Of a stretch of 34,976 nt of DNA, positions 1-8,847 are shown in pieces; positions within the stretch are counted from its first letter, which is position 1, and each line of letters begins with the position of its first letter. The position numbers and the translations under genes are program-made. This stretch comes from Pseudomonadota bacterium. GTDB lineage: Bacteria; Pseudomonadota; Alphaproteobacteria; Rhizobiales; Beijerinckiaceae. The stretch covers positions 1 to 34,976 of the forward strand of contig JAEWKH010000100.1 of the NCBI GenBank assembly GCA_023386155.1, read 5' to 3'. The notes under the pieces were generated by a model, which saw only the letters and a list, made by a program, of their open reading frames with translations, searched no databases and was not told the DNA's origin.

Positions 1-1104
1 GTGCTCTTCTACATCTTCTTCGAAGCCGGCCTGATCCCGATGTTCATCATCATCGGCGTGTGGGGCGGCGGGCGGCGCGTCTACGCGAGCTTCAAGTTCT
101 TCCTCTATACGCTGCTCGGCTCCGTCCTGATGCTGCTGGCCATCATGGCCATGTACTGGACTGCCGGCACGACGGACATTCCGACTCTCCTGGCTTACAA
201 GTTCGCGTCCAACCTGCAGATCTGGCTCTGGCTCGCCTTCTTCGCATCCTTCGCGGTGAAGATGCCCATGTGGCCGGTCCATACCTGGCTGCCCGACGCG
301 CACGTCGAAGCGCCGACGGCGGGTTCCGTGATCTTGGCCGGCGTGCTCCTGAAGATGGGCGGCTACGGGTTCATCCGAGTCTCGCTGCCCATGTTCCCGG
401 AAGCGTCGGTCTATTTCGCGCCGCTGGTCTATGCCCTGTCCGTCATCGCGATCATCTACACCTCGCTGGTCGCCCTGATGCAGGAGGACATCAAGAAGCT
501 CATCGCCTATTCCTCGGTGGCGCATATGGGCTTCGTGACCATGGGCCTGTTCAGCATGAACGAGCAGGGCATCCAGGGCGCCATGTTCACCATGATCTCC
601 CATGGTCTCGTGTCTGGCGCGCTCTTCCTGAGCGTCGGCGTGATCTACGACAGGATGCACACCCGTGAGATCAAGGCCTATGGTGGCCTTGTGAACCGGA
701 TGCCGCTCTATGCCGTGGTCTTCCTCATCCTGACCATGGCCAATGTGGCGCTGCCGGGCACCTCGGGCTTCATCGGCGAGTTCCTGACCCTGATGGGAGC
801 CTTCCGCTCCAACACCTGGGTTGCATTCTTCGCCTCGACCGGCGTCATCCTGTCGGCCGCCTATGCGCTTTGGCTCTACCGGCGCGTGGTCTACGGGGAG
901 CTCGACAAGCCGGCTCTTCAGACCATCACGGATCTGAACCGTCGCGAGATCATCACGTTCGCGCCGCTCGTCCTGCTCATCATCTATTACGGCGTGCAGC
1001 CTGGCCCCATCCTGGACGCCTTTGCGGCACCGACGGATGCACTCATGAGCAATGTCCAAGCCGCGCTCGCCACCGTGAAAACGGCCGCTGTTGCCGCACA
1101 CTGA
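1..1104 (+). CDS. nuoM: NADH-quinone oxidoreductase subunit M, 5' end cut off by window
   Basis: Proton-pumping membrane subunit of respiratory complex I, a member of the Mrp antiporter-like family. The visible 367 residues correspond to about the last three quarters of a protein that is usually near 500 residues, so roughly 130 N-terminal residues lie before the window. The GTG at base 1 is an internal valine codon, not a start. Hallmarks seen are FFEAGLIPMF at the very beginning, carrying the conserved membrane glutamate, then MPMWPVHTWLPDAHVEAPT with its preceding lysine, and KKLIAYSSVAHMGFV. Many hydrophobic helices run through the whole length. It ends 7 bases before nuoN starts, as expected inside a nuo operon. 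Family and function are certain; only the 5' end is missing. Confidence 0.97.
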   Translation: MLFYIFFEAGLIPMFIIIGVWGGGRRVYASFKFFLYTLLGSVLMLLAIMAMYWTAGTTDIPTLLAYKFASNLQIWLWLAFFASFAVKMPMWPVHTWLPDAHVEAPTAGSVILAGVLLKMGGYGFIRVSLPMFPEASVYFAPLVYALSVIAIIYTSLVALMQEDIKKLIAYSSVAHMGFVTMGLFSMNEQGIQGAMFTMISHGLVSGALFLSVGVIYDRMHTREIKAYGGLVNRMPLYAVVFLILTMANVALPGTSGFIGEFLTLMGAFRSNTWVAFFASTGVILSAAYALWLYRRVVYGELDKPALQTITDLNRREIITFAPLVLLIIYYGVQPGPILDAFAAPTDALMSNVQAALATVKTAAVAAH

Positions 1105-1111
1105 GGTCACG

Positions 1112-2551
1112 ATGAACCCCGCCCTCACCATTCCCGCTTTCGGTCCCGTGCTGCCAGAGATCCTCATGGCGGCAGGGGTCCTCATCCTGGTTCTGTTCGG
1201 CGCGTTCCGTGGCGAGCGATCGGGCTACGGCATGAACGTGATCGCACTGGCATTGATCGCCGTCACCTTCGTGGCCGTCCTGATGCTCCCATCCGAGCGA
1301 GTCGAGACAATGTCTGGCTCCTTCGTGGTCGACAGCTTTGCGAAGTTCATGAAGGCGCTGACGCTCCTGGCCTCCGCCGGCGGCATCATCCTCTCACTGG
1401 ATTATATGCGCCGTGAGGGGATCTACCGGTTCGAGTACCCGATCCTGATCGTGCTTTCGACCATCGGCATGATGATGGTCATTTCGGCGAACGACCTGAT
1501 CGCGCTTTATCTCGGCCTCGAGCTGCTCAGCCTGTCGTCCTACGTGATCGCGGCCTTCGACCGCGATAATGTCCGCTCGACCGAAGCCGGCCTGAAGTAT
1601 TTCGTTCTCGGCGCGCTCTCCTCGGGTATGCTTCTGTACGGTGCTTCGCTGGTCTATGGCTTCACGGGGAGCGTATCGTTCCCGGTCATTGCCTCGGTCC
1701 TGCAGGGCAATGTGGGAATCGGCGCCATCGTCGGCCTCGTCTTCATAGCCGCAGGCATCGCCTTCAAGATCTCCGCGGTTCCGTTCCACATGTGGACCCC
1801 GGACGTGTACGAGGGTTCGCCGACTCCTGTGACGGCCTTCTTCGCCGCCGCTCCCAAGATGGCCGGCATGGCCATGGCCACCCGTGTCTTCATCGACGCT
1901 TTCCCGGGCATCCTGGTCCAGTGGCAGCAGATCATCGTCTTCATCTCGATTGCCTCGATGGTGCTCGGCTCCTTCGCGGCCATCGGCCAGCGTAACCTCA
2001 AGCGCCTGATGGCCTATTCCTCCATCGGCAATGTGGGCTATGCGCTGATCGGCCTCGCCGCCGGCACTCCCGAGGGCGTCCAGGGCGTTATCGTCTATAT
2101 GGCGATCTATCTCGCCATGACGCTCGGCACCTTCGCGGTCATTCTCGGCATGCGCCGCGGCAACGTGATGTTCGAGTCGATCGACGATCTGTCCGGCCTT
2201 GCCCGGACCCATCCTGCATTGGCCTTCTGCCTGGCGATGATGATGTTCTCGCTGGCGGGCATTCCGCCCCTGGCTGGCTTCTTCGCCAAGTTCTACGTCT
2301 TCGCCGCCGCCATCCAGGCCAACCTCGTGACCCTGGCCGTGATCGGCGTCGTGACGAGCGTGATCGGCGCCTATTACTATCTGCGCATCGTCAAGGTCAT
2401 GTACTTCGACGCGCCGGTCGACGGGTTCGAGCGCATGTCGCCGGGCGTGAGCTTCGTCCTGGTCGTGTCGAGTGCCGTGGTGCTGCTGTTCTGGCTGGTT
2501 CCTGCCCCGATCGTCAACGCCGCGGGCGCTGCTGCGCGCTCGCTGTTCTGA
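1112..2551 (+). CDS. nuoN: NADH-quinone oxidoreductase subunit N
   Basis: Last subunit of the complex I operon; an antiporter-like proton-translocating membrane subunit of 479 residues, normal for the family. An earlier in-frame TTG at 1091 lies inside nuoM. The ATG at 1112 is preferred because GAGG (1103-1106) sits five bases upstream and the protein then begins MNPALTIPAFGPVLPEI. Family signatures include ELLSLSSYVIAAFDRDN, FKISAVPFHMWTPDVYEG and KRLMAYSSIGNVGYALIGLA. About fourteen hydrophobic segments are visible. It follows nuoM with a 7-base gap and is followed after 2 bases by birA, so birA is probably translated from the same message. Confidence 0.98.
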   Translation: MNPALTIPAFGPVLPEILMAAGVLILVLFGAFRGERSGYGMNVIALALIAVTFVAVLMLPSERVETMSGSFVVDSFAKFMKALTLLASAGGIILSLDYMRREGIYRFEYPILIVLSTIGMMMVISANDLIALYLGLELLSLSSYVIAAFDRDNVRSTEAGLKYFVLGALSSGMLLYGASLVYGFTGSVSFPVIASVLQGNVGIGAIVGLVFIAAGIAFKISAVPFHMWTPDVYEGSPTPVTAFFAAAPKMAGMAMATRVFIDAFPGILVQWQQIIVFISIASMVLGSFAAIGQRNLKRLMAYSSIGNVGYALIGLAAGTPEGVQGVIVYMAIYLAMTLGTFAVILGMRRGNVMFESIDDLSGLARTHPALAFCLAMMMFSLAGIPPLAGFFAKFYVFAAAIQANLVTLAVIGVVTSVIGAYYYLRIVKVMYFDAPVDGFERMSPGVSFVLVVSSAVVLLFWLVPAPIVNAAGAAARSLF

Positions 2552-2553
2552 AC

Positions 2554-3378
2554 GTGAAACTGGCGCCTGAGGCCGAGGCCGCCGGCTATCGTCTCCTCTC
2601 GCTCGAGGCGACGAACTCGACGAACGACGACGCGCTCCAGGCTGCGCGGTCCGGTGATCGGGGGCAACTCTGGATCACGGCTGCCGAGCAGCTTGCGGGG
2701 AGGGGGCGGCATGGCCGGCAATGGTCGTCGCCTCCAGGCAACCTCTATGCCAGCCTGCTCCTGATCGACCCCTGCGACATGCCGTCTGCGCCGCAGCTCG
2801 GCTTCGTCGCAGGGCTCGCGTTGCACGAGGCCATCGAGACCGTGGCGGGCGTCGGGGCGCCCCGGCTCTCCTTGAAATGGCCGAATGACCTCCTGCTCGA
2901 TGGCGCCAAGCTATCCGGCCTTTTGCTGGAAGGTCATCGGTTGCAGACTGGTGGGGCGCTCGCCATCGTCATCGGGTTCGGGGTCAATGTGGCCTTCGCC
3001 CCCTCTGGCACCCCTTATCCCGCCGTTGCTCTGCAGGCCGTCAAGCCGGGCCTCGACAGGGGCGAGGTTTTCCGCGCCCTGTCCTGCGCTTTCGCCCGGA
3101 CTTTCTCCGCCTGGCGCACGTCAAGCCGGATGAGTTCATCGGATTCCTTCGGCGCGGTCAGGCGGCTCTGGCTGGAGCGCGCCGCGGGAATCGGGGGGCA
3201 GGTCACGCTTCGCCTGCCTTCGGGCGAGAAGAAGGGAATCTTCGAAGGGCTCGACCGGTTCGGGCGCCTGCAACTGAAAAGCGATGAGGGAATGGAACTC
3301 ATCGATGCAGGCGACCTTTATTTTCCCAATTTGCTACACGATATAGCCAAGCCTGACGCTGGCTCGAAAAGGTCTTGA
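2554..3378 (+). CDS. birA: Biotin--[acetyl-CoA-carboxylase] ligase, single-domain type
   Basis: Cytoplasmic ligase that activates biotin to biotinyl-AMP and attaches it to the biotin carrier lysine of carboxylases. The 274-residue protein has the ATP/biotin motif GRGRHGRQWSSPPGNLYAS near residues 49-67, and KWPNDLLLDGAKLSGLLLEG near 109-128, with the catalytic lysine region. A short C-terminal domain (about 210-260) follows. There is no N-terminal winged helix, so unlike E. coli BirA it should not act as a repressor. The start is GTG, two bases after the nuoN stop, with no clear Shine-Dalgarno, which suggests translational coupling. In several relatives a type III pantothenate kinase gene (coaX) sits between birA and rnj; none is present here. 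Confidence 0.95.
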   Translation: MKLAPEAEAAGYRLLSLEATNSTNDDALQAARSGDRGQLWITAAEQLAGRGRHGRQWSSPPGNLYASLLLIDPCDMPSAPQLGFVAGLALHEAIETVAGVGAPRLSLKWPNDLLLDGAKLSGLLLEGHRLQTGGALAIVIGFGVNVAFAPSGTPYPAVALQAVKPGLDRGEVFRALSCAFARTFSAWRTSSRMSSSDSFGAVRRLWLERAAGIGGQVTLRLPSGEKKGIFEGLDRFGRLQLKSDEGMELIDAGDLYFPNLLHDIAKPDAGSKRS

Positions 3379-3383
3379 ATTGT

Positions 3384-5057
3384 ATGGCTTCCCACCAGGA
3401 TGAATTGGTCTTTCTTCCCCTCGGAGGACTCGGCGAAATCGGCATGAATGCTGCCCTCTACGGCTTCGGGTCGGAGGAGAACAGGCAGTGGATTCTGGTC
3501 GATTGCGGCATGGGTTTCGGTGGCGAGGAGAACCTGCCTGGCATCGATGTCGTCTACCCGGATCTGCGCTTCCTCGAGGAGGAGCGCCACAATCTCCAGG
3601 GCATCTTCATTACCCATGCGCACGAGGACCATATCGGTGCGCTCGTCGAGATGTGGCCTCGCTTGCGGGCGCCCGTCTACGCGACCAAGTTCGCGATCGG
3701 TCTGCTGGAGGCGCGGCGTTTGTCGGAAGCCGATGCACCGAAGATCGTTCTCAACGAGATCACGCCCGGTCAGCGCCTGAAGCTGGGCGCCTTCGACATC
3801 GAATATGTCCCGGTCGCCCATTCGATCCCGGAATCCAACGCGCTCGCCATCCGCACGCCCCATGGGCTCGTGGTGCATACGGGCGACTGGAAGCTCGACA
3901 ACACACCGTATCTTGGCAGCCTGACTTCCGAGGAGGCATTCCGGGCCTTGGGAGACGAAGGCGTATTGGCGCTCATCTGCGATTCCACCAATGTCGTGCG
4001 CGAAGGGACGAGCCCGAGCGAGTCCGATGTCGCCCGGAGCCTGGCACAACTGATCAAGGATTCTCCGCATCGCGTCGCGGTCACGACCTTTGCCTCGAAC
4101 GTCGCCCGAATCCGCTCGGTGGCGGAAGCGGCCCGCGAATGCGGTCGCGAAGTCGTCATCGTCGGCCGTGCCATGGACCGGGTGGTCGATGTGGCCAAGG
4201 AATGTGGTTACCTCGACGGGCTGCCCGAGTTCCGCTCGACGGACAGCTTCGGTTACATGCCCCGCGACAAGGTGGTTGCCATCCTGACAGGCTCACAGGG
4301 TGAGCCCAGGGCGGCTCTCGCCCGGATCGCCCAGGACGAGCACCCGGACATCGCGCTCTCGGCGGGCGACCGGGTCATCTTTTCATCCCGCGCTATCCCC
4401 GGGAATGAGAAGGACGTGGGCTCGATCATCAACAGCCTGATCGAGCAGGGTATCGAGGTCATCACCGATCGGACGGAACTGGTTCATGTCTCCGGCCATC
4501 CCCGCCGCGGGGAGCTGGCGCAGATGTACCAGTGGACTCGGCCCCGTATCGCCATTCCTGCCCATGGCGAGCCTTTGCATCTGAGCGAGCACGCAAAGTT
4601 CGCGAGAGCCCAGGGCGTGCCGGAGGTCGTCCGGGCCAAGAACGGGACCCTCGTGCGCCTCGCGCCTGGTCCTGCCGAGATTGTCGGCAACGTTCCGGCT
4701 GGGCGCCTTTACCGCGATGGCAACATCGTCATCGGCGCAGGCGAACGGGCCCTGCCGGAACGCCGCAAGCTTGCTTTCGCCGGCATCGTCACCGTGGCCA
4801 TTGCCATCGACGATCGGGGCGAACTGGTGGGCGATCCCGTGATCGACGCCATGGGCCTGCCGGACAGGAACCGGCAGGGGCGGGATCTGACGGAGATCAT
4901 TGCCGACACCGTGGCTGATCTGCTCGATGGCCTGCCCAAGGCCAAGAGGCGCGATCCCGAGGCCGTCGAGAATGCCGTCCACCGGGCCGTCCGCGCGGCC
5001 GTGAACCAGGAATGGGGCAAGAAGCCCGCCTGCCATGTGCTCGTCATCGAGGCATAA
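3384..5057 (+). CDS. rnj: Ribonuclease J (metallo-beta-lactamase/beta-CASP RNase)
   Basis: Zinc-dependent endo- and 5'-3' exoribonuclease of RNA maturation and decay; in alphaproteobacteria it processes 23S rRNA ends and degrades mRNA. From the chosen start the protein has 557 residues, typical length. The N-terminal metallo-beta-lactamase core shows HAHEDH with H78, H80, D82 and H83 as metal ligands, plus HSIPESNAL and VHTGDWKLD. A beta-CASP insert follows (FASNVARI, and later VSGHPRRGELAQM and IPAHGEPLHL), then a C-terminal domain. A TTG at 3375 overlapping the birA stop is possible, but ATG 3384 gives the family-like start MASHQDELVFLPLGGLGEIGMN (positions 3384 onward). The gene overlaps or abuts birA, so it is probably cotranscribed. 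Confidence 0.96.
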   Translation: MASHQDELVFLPLGGLGEIGMNAALYGFGSEENRQWILVDCGMGFGGEENLPGIDVVYPDLRFLEEERHNLQGIFITHAHEDHIGALVEMWPRLRAPVYATKFAIGLLEARRLSEADAPKIVLNEITPGQRLKLGAFDIEYVPVAHSIPESNALAIRTPHGLVVHTGDWKLDNTPYLGSLTSEEAFRALGDEGVLALICDSTNVVREGTSPSESDVARSLAQLIKDSPHRVAVTTFASNVARIRSVAEAARECGREVVIVGRAMDRVVDVAKECGYLDGLPEFRSTDSFGYMPRDKVVAILTGSQGEPRAALARIAQDEHPDIALSAGDRVIFSSRAIPGNEKDVGSIINSLIEQGIEVITDRTELVHVSGHPRRGELAQMYQWTRPRIAIPAHGEPLHLSEHAKFARAQGVPEVVRAKNGTLVRLAPGPAEIVGNVPAGRLYRDGNIVIGAGERALPERRKLAFAGIVTVAIAIDDRGELVGDPVIDAMGLPDRNRQGRDLTEIIADTVADLLDGLPKAKRRDPEAVENAVHRAVRAAVNQEWGKKPACHVLVIEA

Positions 5058-5079
5058 TGTCTGCAAGGAGAGAGTGCCA

Positions 5080-5484
5080 ATGATCGGACGTCTGAACCAT
5101 GTCGCCATCGCGGTGCCCGATATCGCGGCGGCCTCCGAGGTCTACCGCGAGACTCTCGGGGCGGAGGTCTCGGCTCCCGAATCCCTGGAAGAGCATGGTG
5201 TCACCGTCGTGTTCATCACCCTCCCCAATACCAAGATCGAACTCCTGGAGCCCCTGGGTGGGGAATCGCCGATCGCCCGTTTCCTTGAGAAGAACCCTGA
5301 CGGCGGAATGCATCACATCTGCTACGAGGTCGACGATATCGTCGCGGCGCGGGATCAGCTTGTGAATTCCGGGGCCAGGGTGCTCGGCTCCGGTGAACCG
5401 AAGATCGGAGCCCATGGAAAGCCGGTGCTTTTCCTGCACCCCAAGGATTTCAACGGCACGCTCATTGAGCTCGAACAAGCCTGA
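5080..5484 (+). CDS. mce: Methylmalonyl-CoA epimerase
   Basis: Interconverts the R and S forms of methylmalonyl-CoA between propionyl-CoA carboxylase or ethylmalonyl-CoA pathway enzymes and methylmalonyl-CoA mutase. It is a 134-residue cytoplasmic protein of the vicinal oxygen chelate (glyoxalase) fold with two beta-alpha-beta-beta-beta modules. Expected metal and catalytic positions are present: H7 (LNHVAIAVPD), E54 (KIELLEPLG), H79 (GGMHHICYEVDD) and E130 (TLIELEQA). The ATG at 5080 is chosen over in-frame upstream codons because AAGGAGA (5065-5071) stands eight bases before it and the family begins at MIGRLNHVAIAV. It lies 22 bases after rnj and just upstream of the DUF1467-like gene, a gene order common in Rhizobiales. 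Confidence 0.95.
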   Translation: MIGRLNHVAIAVPDIAAASEVYRETLGAEVSAPESLEEHGVTVVFITLPNTKIELLEPLGGESPIARFLEKNPDGGMHHICYEVDDIVAARDQLVNSGARVLGSGEPKIGAHGKPVLFLHPKDFNGTLIELEQA

Positions 5485-5494
5485 GGACGATCTG

Positions 5495-5830
5495 TTGATA
5501 AGCTTTGTAAAAGCCCTGGCGGGATCGCTCTGGTCCACGATCGCAGCCGTTGCGGTCGTATCGGGGATTGCCATCGCTGCCGTCGTCTCCTTCTTTGACC
5601 TGCGGGTCAGCGGAGGCTTGGCGCTTTATTTCGTAATCTGGTGGATCCTGCTCTTTGCCGTCCTGCCTTTCGGCATCCGCAGTCAGGTGGAAAGCGGGGA
5701 GGTCGTCAAAGGAAGCGAGCCTGGGGCTCCGGTACTTCCGGGCCTGCGGGAGAAGGCGATCTGGACGACAATCGTGGCATCCGTCGTCCTGATCCTGGTT
5801 GCCGCGGTTTTTCCTTTGGCCGGTCTTTGA
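5495..5830 (+). CDS. DUF1467-like small inner-membrane protein
   Basis: Small membrane protein of unknown function, 111 residues if it begins at TTG 5495. That start has GAGG (5483-5486), overlapping the mce stop, eight bases upstream. The C-terminal two thirds matches what is known of the DUF1467 family: GGLALYFVIWWILLFAVLPFG, then RSQVESGEV, then GSEPGAPVLPGLREKA and a last hydrophobic helix. The N-terminal 30 or so residues add an extra hydrophobic segment (SLWSTIAAVAVVSGIAIAAV), giving three predicted membrane spans where the family usually has two. A shorter product starting inside is therefore possible. Its constant place between mce and proS in Rhizobiales is known, but its role is not. 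The start is less certain than the gene itself. Confidence 0.75.
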   Translation: MISFVKALAGSLWSTIAAVAVVSGIAIAAVVSFFDLRVSGGLALYFVIWWILLFAVLPFGIRSQVESGEVVKGSEPGAPVLPGLREKAIWTTIVASVVLILVAAVFPLAGL

Positions 5831-5861
5831 TCTGAAAAAAACCAAGCCCAAAAAAGAAAAA

Positions 5862-5903
5862 GCAAGGCTTTCGCCTTGCCTAAACTGCCTTTTGGCAATT
5901 TTT
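5862..5903 (+). terminator. Tandem hairpins with T-run after the nuo-DUF1467 cluster
   Basis: A perfect 7-bp stem GCAAGGC/GCCTTGC (5862-5868 with 5873-5879, loop TTTC) follows an A-rich stretch. A second hairpin, TGCC/GGCA with loop TTTT (5886-5897), ends in A plus five T (5899-5903). The T-run makes this a likely intrinsic terminator for the upstream operon. The right arm of the first hairpin (TTGCC, 5876-5880) could instead pair with GGCAA (5894-5898), so the two folds compete. Confidence 0.6.
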
Positions 5904-6220
5904 AATCTCTGGCTTTCTTAGGCCAGCGCCTCTTGGCGCTTGGAGATCTTGTTCCTCCCGAAACTCGGACCGTAGCCTCTGACCATCGAGGGTCGAAGAC
6001 GTTAGCGATTTGTTTATAGTCACCTTGGCGAGCGGTGTCACCTTTTGTGAGCACTTCCTGATGCATTTTTTGGCATATCTTGTATTGATCTTTGGTCTAA
6101 TCCATCACGCCGCAGGCCCGTCCCGGCGATGACAGCTTGTCTTTTGTCCATGGCCTGTGTTGTGTGCTGGAAGCGAGTCGCTACCTTTTCCCTGTTCTGA
6201 TCGAGACCCAAAGGCGTCCC
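5904..6220. other. Gap between DUF1467-like gene and proS
   Basis: This stretch holds two further overlapping hairpins: CTGGC/GCCAG (5909-5913 with 5922-5926) and the 6-bp AGCGCC/GGCGCT with loop TCTT (5925-5930 with 5935-5940). They share bases and exclude each other. The rest must contain the proS promoter, but no convincing -35/-10 pair could be picked. A 23-codon hydrophobic reading frame at 6061-6132 has no good ribosome binding site and is not called as a gene. Confidence 0.5.
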
Positions 6221-7549
6221 ATGCGTTTGAGCCGCTACTTCCTCCCCATTCTCCGTGAGACGCCGAAAGAGGCGGAGATCGTCTCTCATCGCCTGATGCT
6301 GCGTGCTGGCATGATCCGCCAGGAGGCGGCAGGAATTTATGCCTGGTTGCCGCTTGGCCTCAAGATACTGAACAAGGTCAATGCCATCGTCCGCGAGGAG
6401 CAGAACCGCTCCGGCGCCATCGAGCTTCTCATGCCGACCATCCAGTCGGCCGACCTCTGGCGGGAATCCGGGCGTTACGATGCGTATGGCAAGGAGATGC
6501 TCCGCATCCAGGACCGCCATGAGCGCGAGATGCTCTTCGGCCCGACCAACGAGGAAATGATCACGGAGATCTTCCGAGGCTATGTGCGCTCCTACAAGGA
6601 TCTGCCGCTGAACCTCTACCACATTCAGTGGAAGTTCCGTGACGAGGTGCGGCCGCGCTTCGGCGTCATGCGCTCGCGCGAGTTCCTGATGAAGGATGCC
6701 TATTCCTTCGATCTGGATCAGGCTGGCGCCGTGCATTCCTACAACAAGATGTTCGTAGCCTACCTGCGCACCTTCGCCCGCATGGGCCTGAAGGCGATCC
6801 CGATGCGCGCCGATACCGGCCCCATCGGTGGAAACCTGAGCCACGAGTTCATTATCCTGGCTTCGACGGGCGAGAGCGAGGTTTTCTGCCACGCGGACTA
6901 CCTGAATTTCGACATCCCCGCGGCCGACACGGACTTCGACGATATTCCAGGTCTCCAGAGCACCGTCGACAGGTGGACATCGCTTTACGCGGCCACCTCG
7001 GAGATGCACGACGCTGCTGCTTTCGAAGCCGTTCCGGGTGACAAGAAGATGTCCGCCCGCGGCATCGAGGTCGGCCACATCTTCTATTTCGGCACCAAGT
7101 ATTCCGAGCCCATGGGCGCCAAGGTGATGGGGCCGGACGGACAGGAGAAGCCGGTCCATATGGGCTCGTATGGCATCGGCCCGAGCCGCCTGATCGCCGC
7201 CATCATCGAGGCGAGCCACGACGAGAACGGCATCATCTGGCCGGAAGCGGTGGCGCCCTTCGACGTTGCGATCCTGAACCTGAAGGCAGGCGATCCGACG
7301 ACGGATGCGGCCTCGGAGCGTCTCTATCGCGAATTGGGGGCCGCAGGGCGCGACGTGCTCTATGACGACCGGGACGAGCGTCCGGGTGGCAAGTTCGCCA
7401 CGGCAGACCTGATCGGCGTCCCCTGGCAGATTCTGGTCGGGCCCAAGGGGCTTGCCGAGGGCAAGGTGGAGCTCAAGCGCCGCGCGACCGGCGAGCGCGA
7501 GACGCTGCCGCTCGAGGACGTGGTGGCCCGCCTCACAGCGCACAAATAA
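6221..7549 (+). CDS. proS: Prolyl-tRNA synthetase, short alphaproteobacterial type
   Basis: Charges tRNA(Pro) with proline in the cytoplasm. It is a class II aminoacyl-tRNA synthetase of 442 residues, about 130 shorter than the E. coli enzyme because the editing insertion (INS) is absent, as is usual for alphaproteobacteria. Start ATG 6221 has AAAGG (6210-6214) six bases upstream and gives MRLSRYFLPILRETPKEAE. Motif 1 lies around RQEAAGIYAWLPLGLKIL, motif 2 is FRDEVRPRFGVMRSREFLMK, and motif 3 is GSYGIGPSRLIAAI. The C-terminal anticodon-binding domain covers about residues 345-440 (DDRDERPGGKFATADLIGVP). Mischarged Ala-tRNA(Pro) clearance must come from another protein, which is inference from the missing domain. 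The next gene starts 6 bases downstream. Confidence 0.97.
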   Translation: MRLSRYFLPILRETPKEAEIVSHRLMLRAGMIRQEAAGIYAWLPLGLKILNKVNAIVREEQNRSGAIELLMPTIQSADLWRESGRYDAYGKEMLRIQDRHEREMLFGPTNEEMITEIFRGYVRSYKDLPLNLYHIQWKFRDEVRPRFGVMRSREFLMKDAYSFDLDQAGAVHSYNKMFVAYLRTFARMGLKAIPMRADTGPIGGNLSHEFIILASTGESEVFCHADYLNFDIPAADTDFDDIPGLQSTVDRWTSLYAATSEMHDAAAFEAVPGDKKMSARGIEVGHIFYFGTKYSEPMGAKVMGPDGQEKPVHMGSYGIGPSRLIAAIIEASHDENGIIWPEAVAPFDVAILNLKAGDPTTDAASERLYRELGAAGRDVLYDDRDERPGGKFATADLIGVPWQILVGPKGLAEGKVELKRRATGERETLPLEDVVARLTAHK

Positions 7550-7555
7550 GCGGCC

Positions 7556-8845
7556 ATGGCCAAGGACAGCGAAGCCAGGAAGGCGCCGACAGGCACGAAA
7601 CCCTTCTCGCTCTTCGAGTGGATGCTCGCCGGGCGTTATCTGCGCACGCGGCGGCGGGAGGGTTTCGTCTCGGTCATTGCCGGCTTTTCCTTCCTCGGCA
7701 TCATGCTCGGCGTCGCCACCCTGATCGTGGTCCTCTCGGTCATGAACGGCTTCCGCAAGGAACTGCTCGACAAGATCGTGGGCATCAACGGCCATATCTT
7801 CGTGGCGCCGCTGGAAAGCCCGCTCACCGATTACCCCGAGGTCGCAGCGCGCATCGCAGCGGTCCCGGGGGTCAAGCGGGCCATTCCGCTCGTCGAGGGA
7901 CAGGCCTTCGGCTCCTCGCAGTACAACGGCAGCGGCGTGCTCGTGCGCGGCATTCGTCCGGAGGACCTGCGCAAGATCGAGCATATTGCCGGCAACCTGC
8001 GACAGGGCACGCTTGAGAACTTCGAGGACGGGGAGGGAGTCGCCATCGGCCGCCGGCTGGCCGATGCGCTCTCGCTCCAGGCGGGAGATACCTTCACGCT
8101 CATCACGCCCCGAGGCGCCTCGACGCCTTTCGGCACGGCGCCGCGGGTCAAGGGCTATCCCGTCAAGGCGATCTTCGAGATTGGCATGTCGGAATTCGAC
8201 TCGACCTTCGTCTTCATGCCGCTGACCGAGGCGCAGAACTACTTCAACCGCCAGAACGACGTGCAGCTCATCGAGGTTTATCTCGACAATGCCGACAGGG
8301 TGGACGAGGCTCGCGTCGCCATCGAGGAGGCGGCAGGACGCCCGATCCTGATGACCGACTGGCGCCAGCGCAATCGGACCTTCTTCGGTGCGCTTGAGGT
8401 CGAACGGAACGTGATGTTCCTGATCCTGACCCTCATCGTCCTGGTGGCGGCGCTCAACATCATTTCCGGGCTCATCATGCTCGTGAAGGACAAGTCGGAG
8501 GACATTGCGATCCTGCGCACCATGGGGGCCACGCGGGGCGCCGTCATGCGGGTCTTCCTGATCACCGGCGCGTCGATCGGGATCGTGGGCACGATTGCGG
8601 GCTTCGGCCTCGGGCTGCTGCTCGCGCTCAATGTCGAGACGATCCGCGATGTCATCTCGCGGCTGACGAACACCAACCTCTTTCCTGCGGAACTCTATTT
8701 CCTGAGCCGCCTGCCGGCCGAGGTGAATCCGACCGAGGTGGCCACCATCCTGATCATGGCGATGGTGCTGTCGCTTCTTGCGACCCTCTATCCTTCCTGG
8801 CGGGCCGCGAAGCTCGATCCGGTCGAAGCGTTGCGTTACGGATAA
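7556..8845 (+). CDS. lolC: Lipoprotein-releasing ABC transporter permease (LolC/LolE family)
   Basis: Inner-membrane permease that, with LolD, extracts outer-membrane lipoproteins for the periplasmic carrier LolA. The 429-residue protein has the family plan: one N-terminal helix (about residues 35-65, SVIAGFSFLGIMLGVATLIVV), a large periplasmic domain (about 70-280), then three C-terminal helices. The end, YPSWRAAKLDPVEALRYG, is a signature of this family and of MacB/FtsX-like permeases. Only one LolC/E-type gene is present beside lolD, so the complex may use two copies of this single permease, as has been described for LolF-type systems. That stoichiometry is inference. It begins 6 bases after proS, and lolD begins 2 bases after its stop. 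Confidence 0.93.
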   Translation: MAKDSEARKAPTGTKPFSLFEWMLAGRYLRTRRREGFVSVIAGFSFLGIMLGVATLIVVLSVMNGFRKELLDKIVGINGHIFVAPLESPLTDYPEVAARIAAVPGVKRAIPLVEGQAFGSSQYNGSGVLVRGIRPEDLRKIEHIAGNLRQGTLENFEDGEGVAIGRRLADALSLQAGDTFTLITPRGASTPFGTAPRVKGYPVKAIFEIGMSEFDSTFVFMPLTEAQNYFNRQNDVQLIEVYLDNADRVDEARVAIEEAAGRPILMTDWRQRNRTFFGALEVERNVMFLILTLIVLVAALNIISGLIMLVKDKSEDIAILRTMGATRGAVMRVFLITGASIGIVGTIAGFGLGLLLALNVETIRDVISRLTNTNLFPAELYFLSRLPAEVNPTEVATILIMAMVLSLLATLYPSWRAAKLDPVEALRYG

Positions 8846-8847
8846 GT

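Noticed and set aside
6038..7984. 648-codon minus-strand frame opposite proS and lolC
   Set aside because: It runs across two well-conserved genes and their boundary, and its composition is that of a shadow frame.
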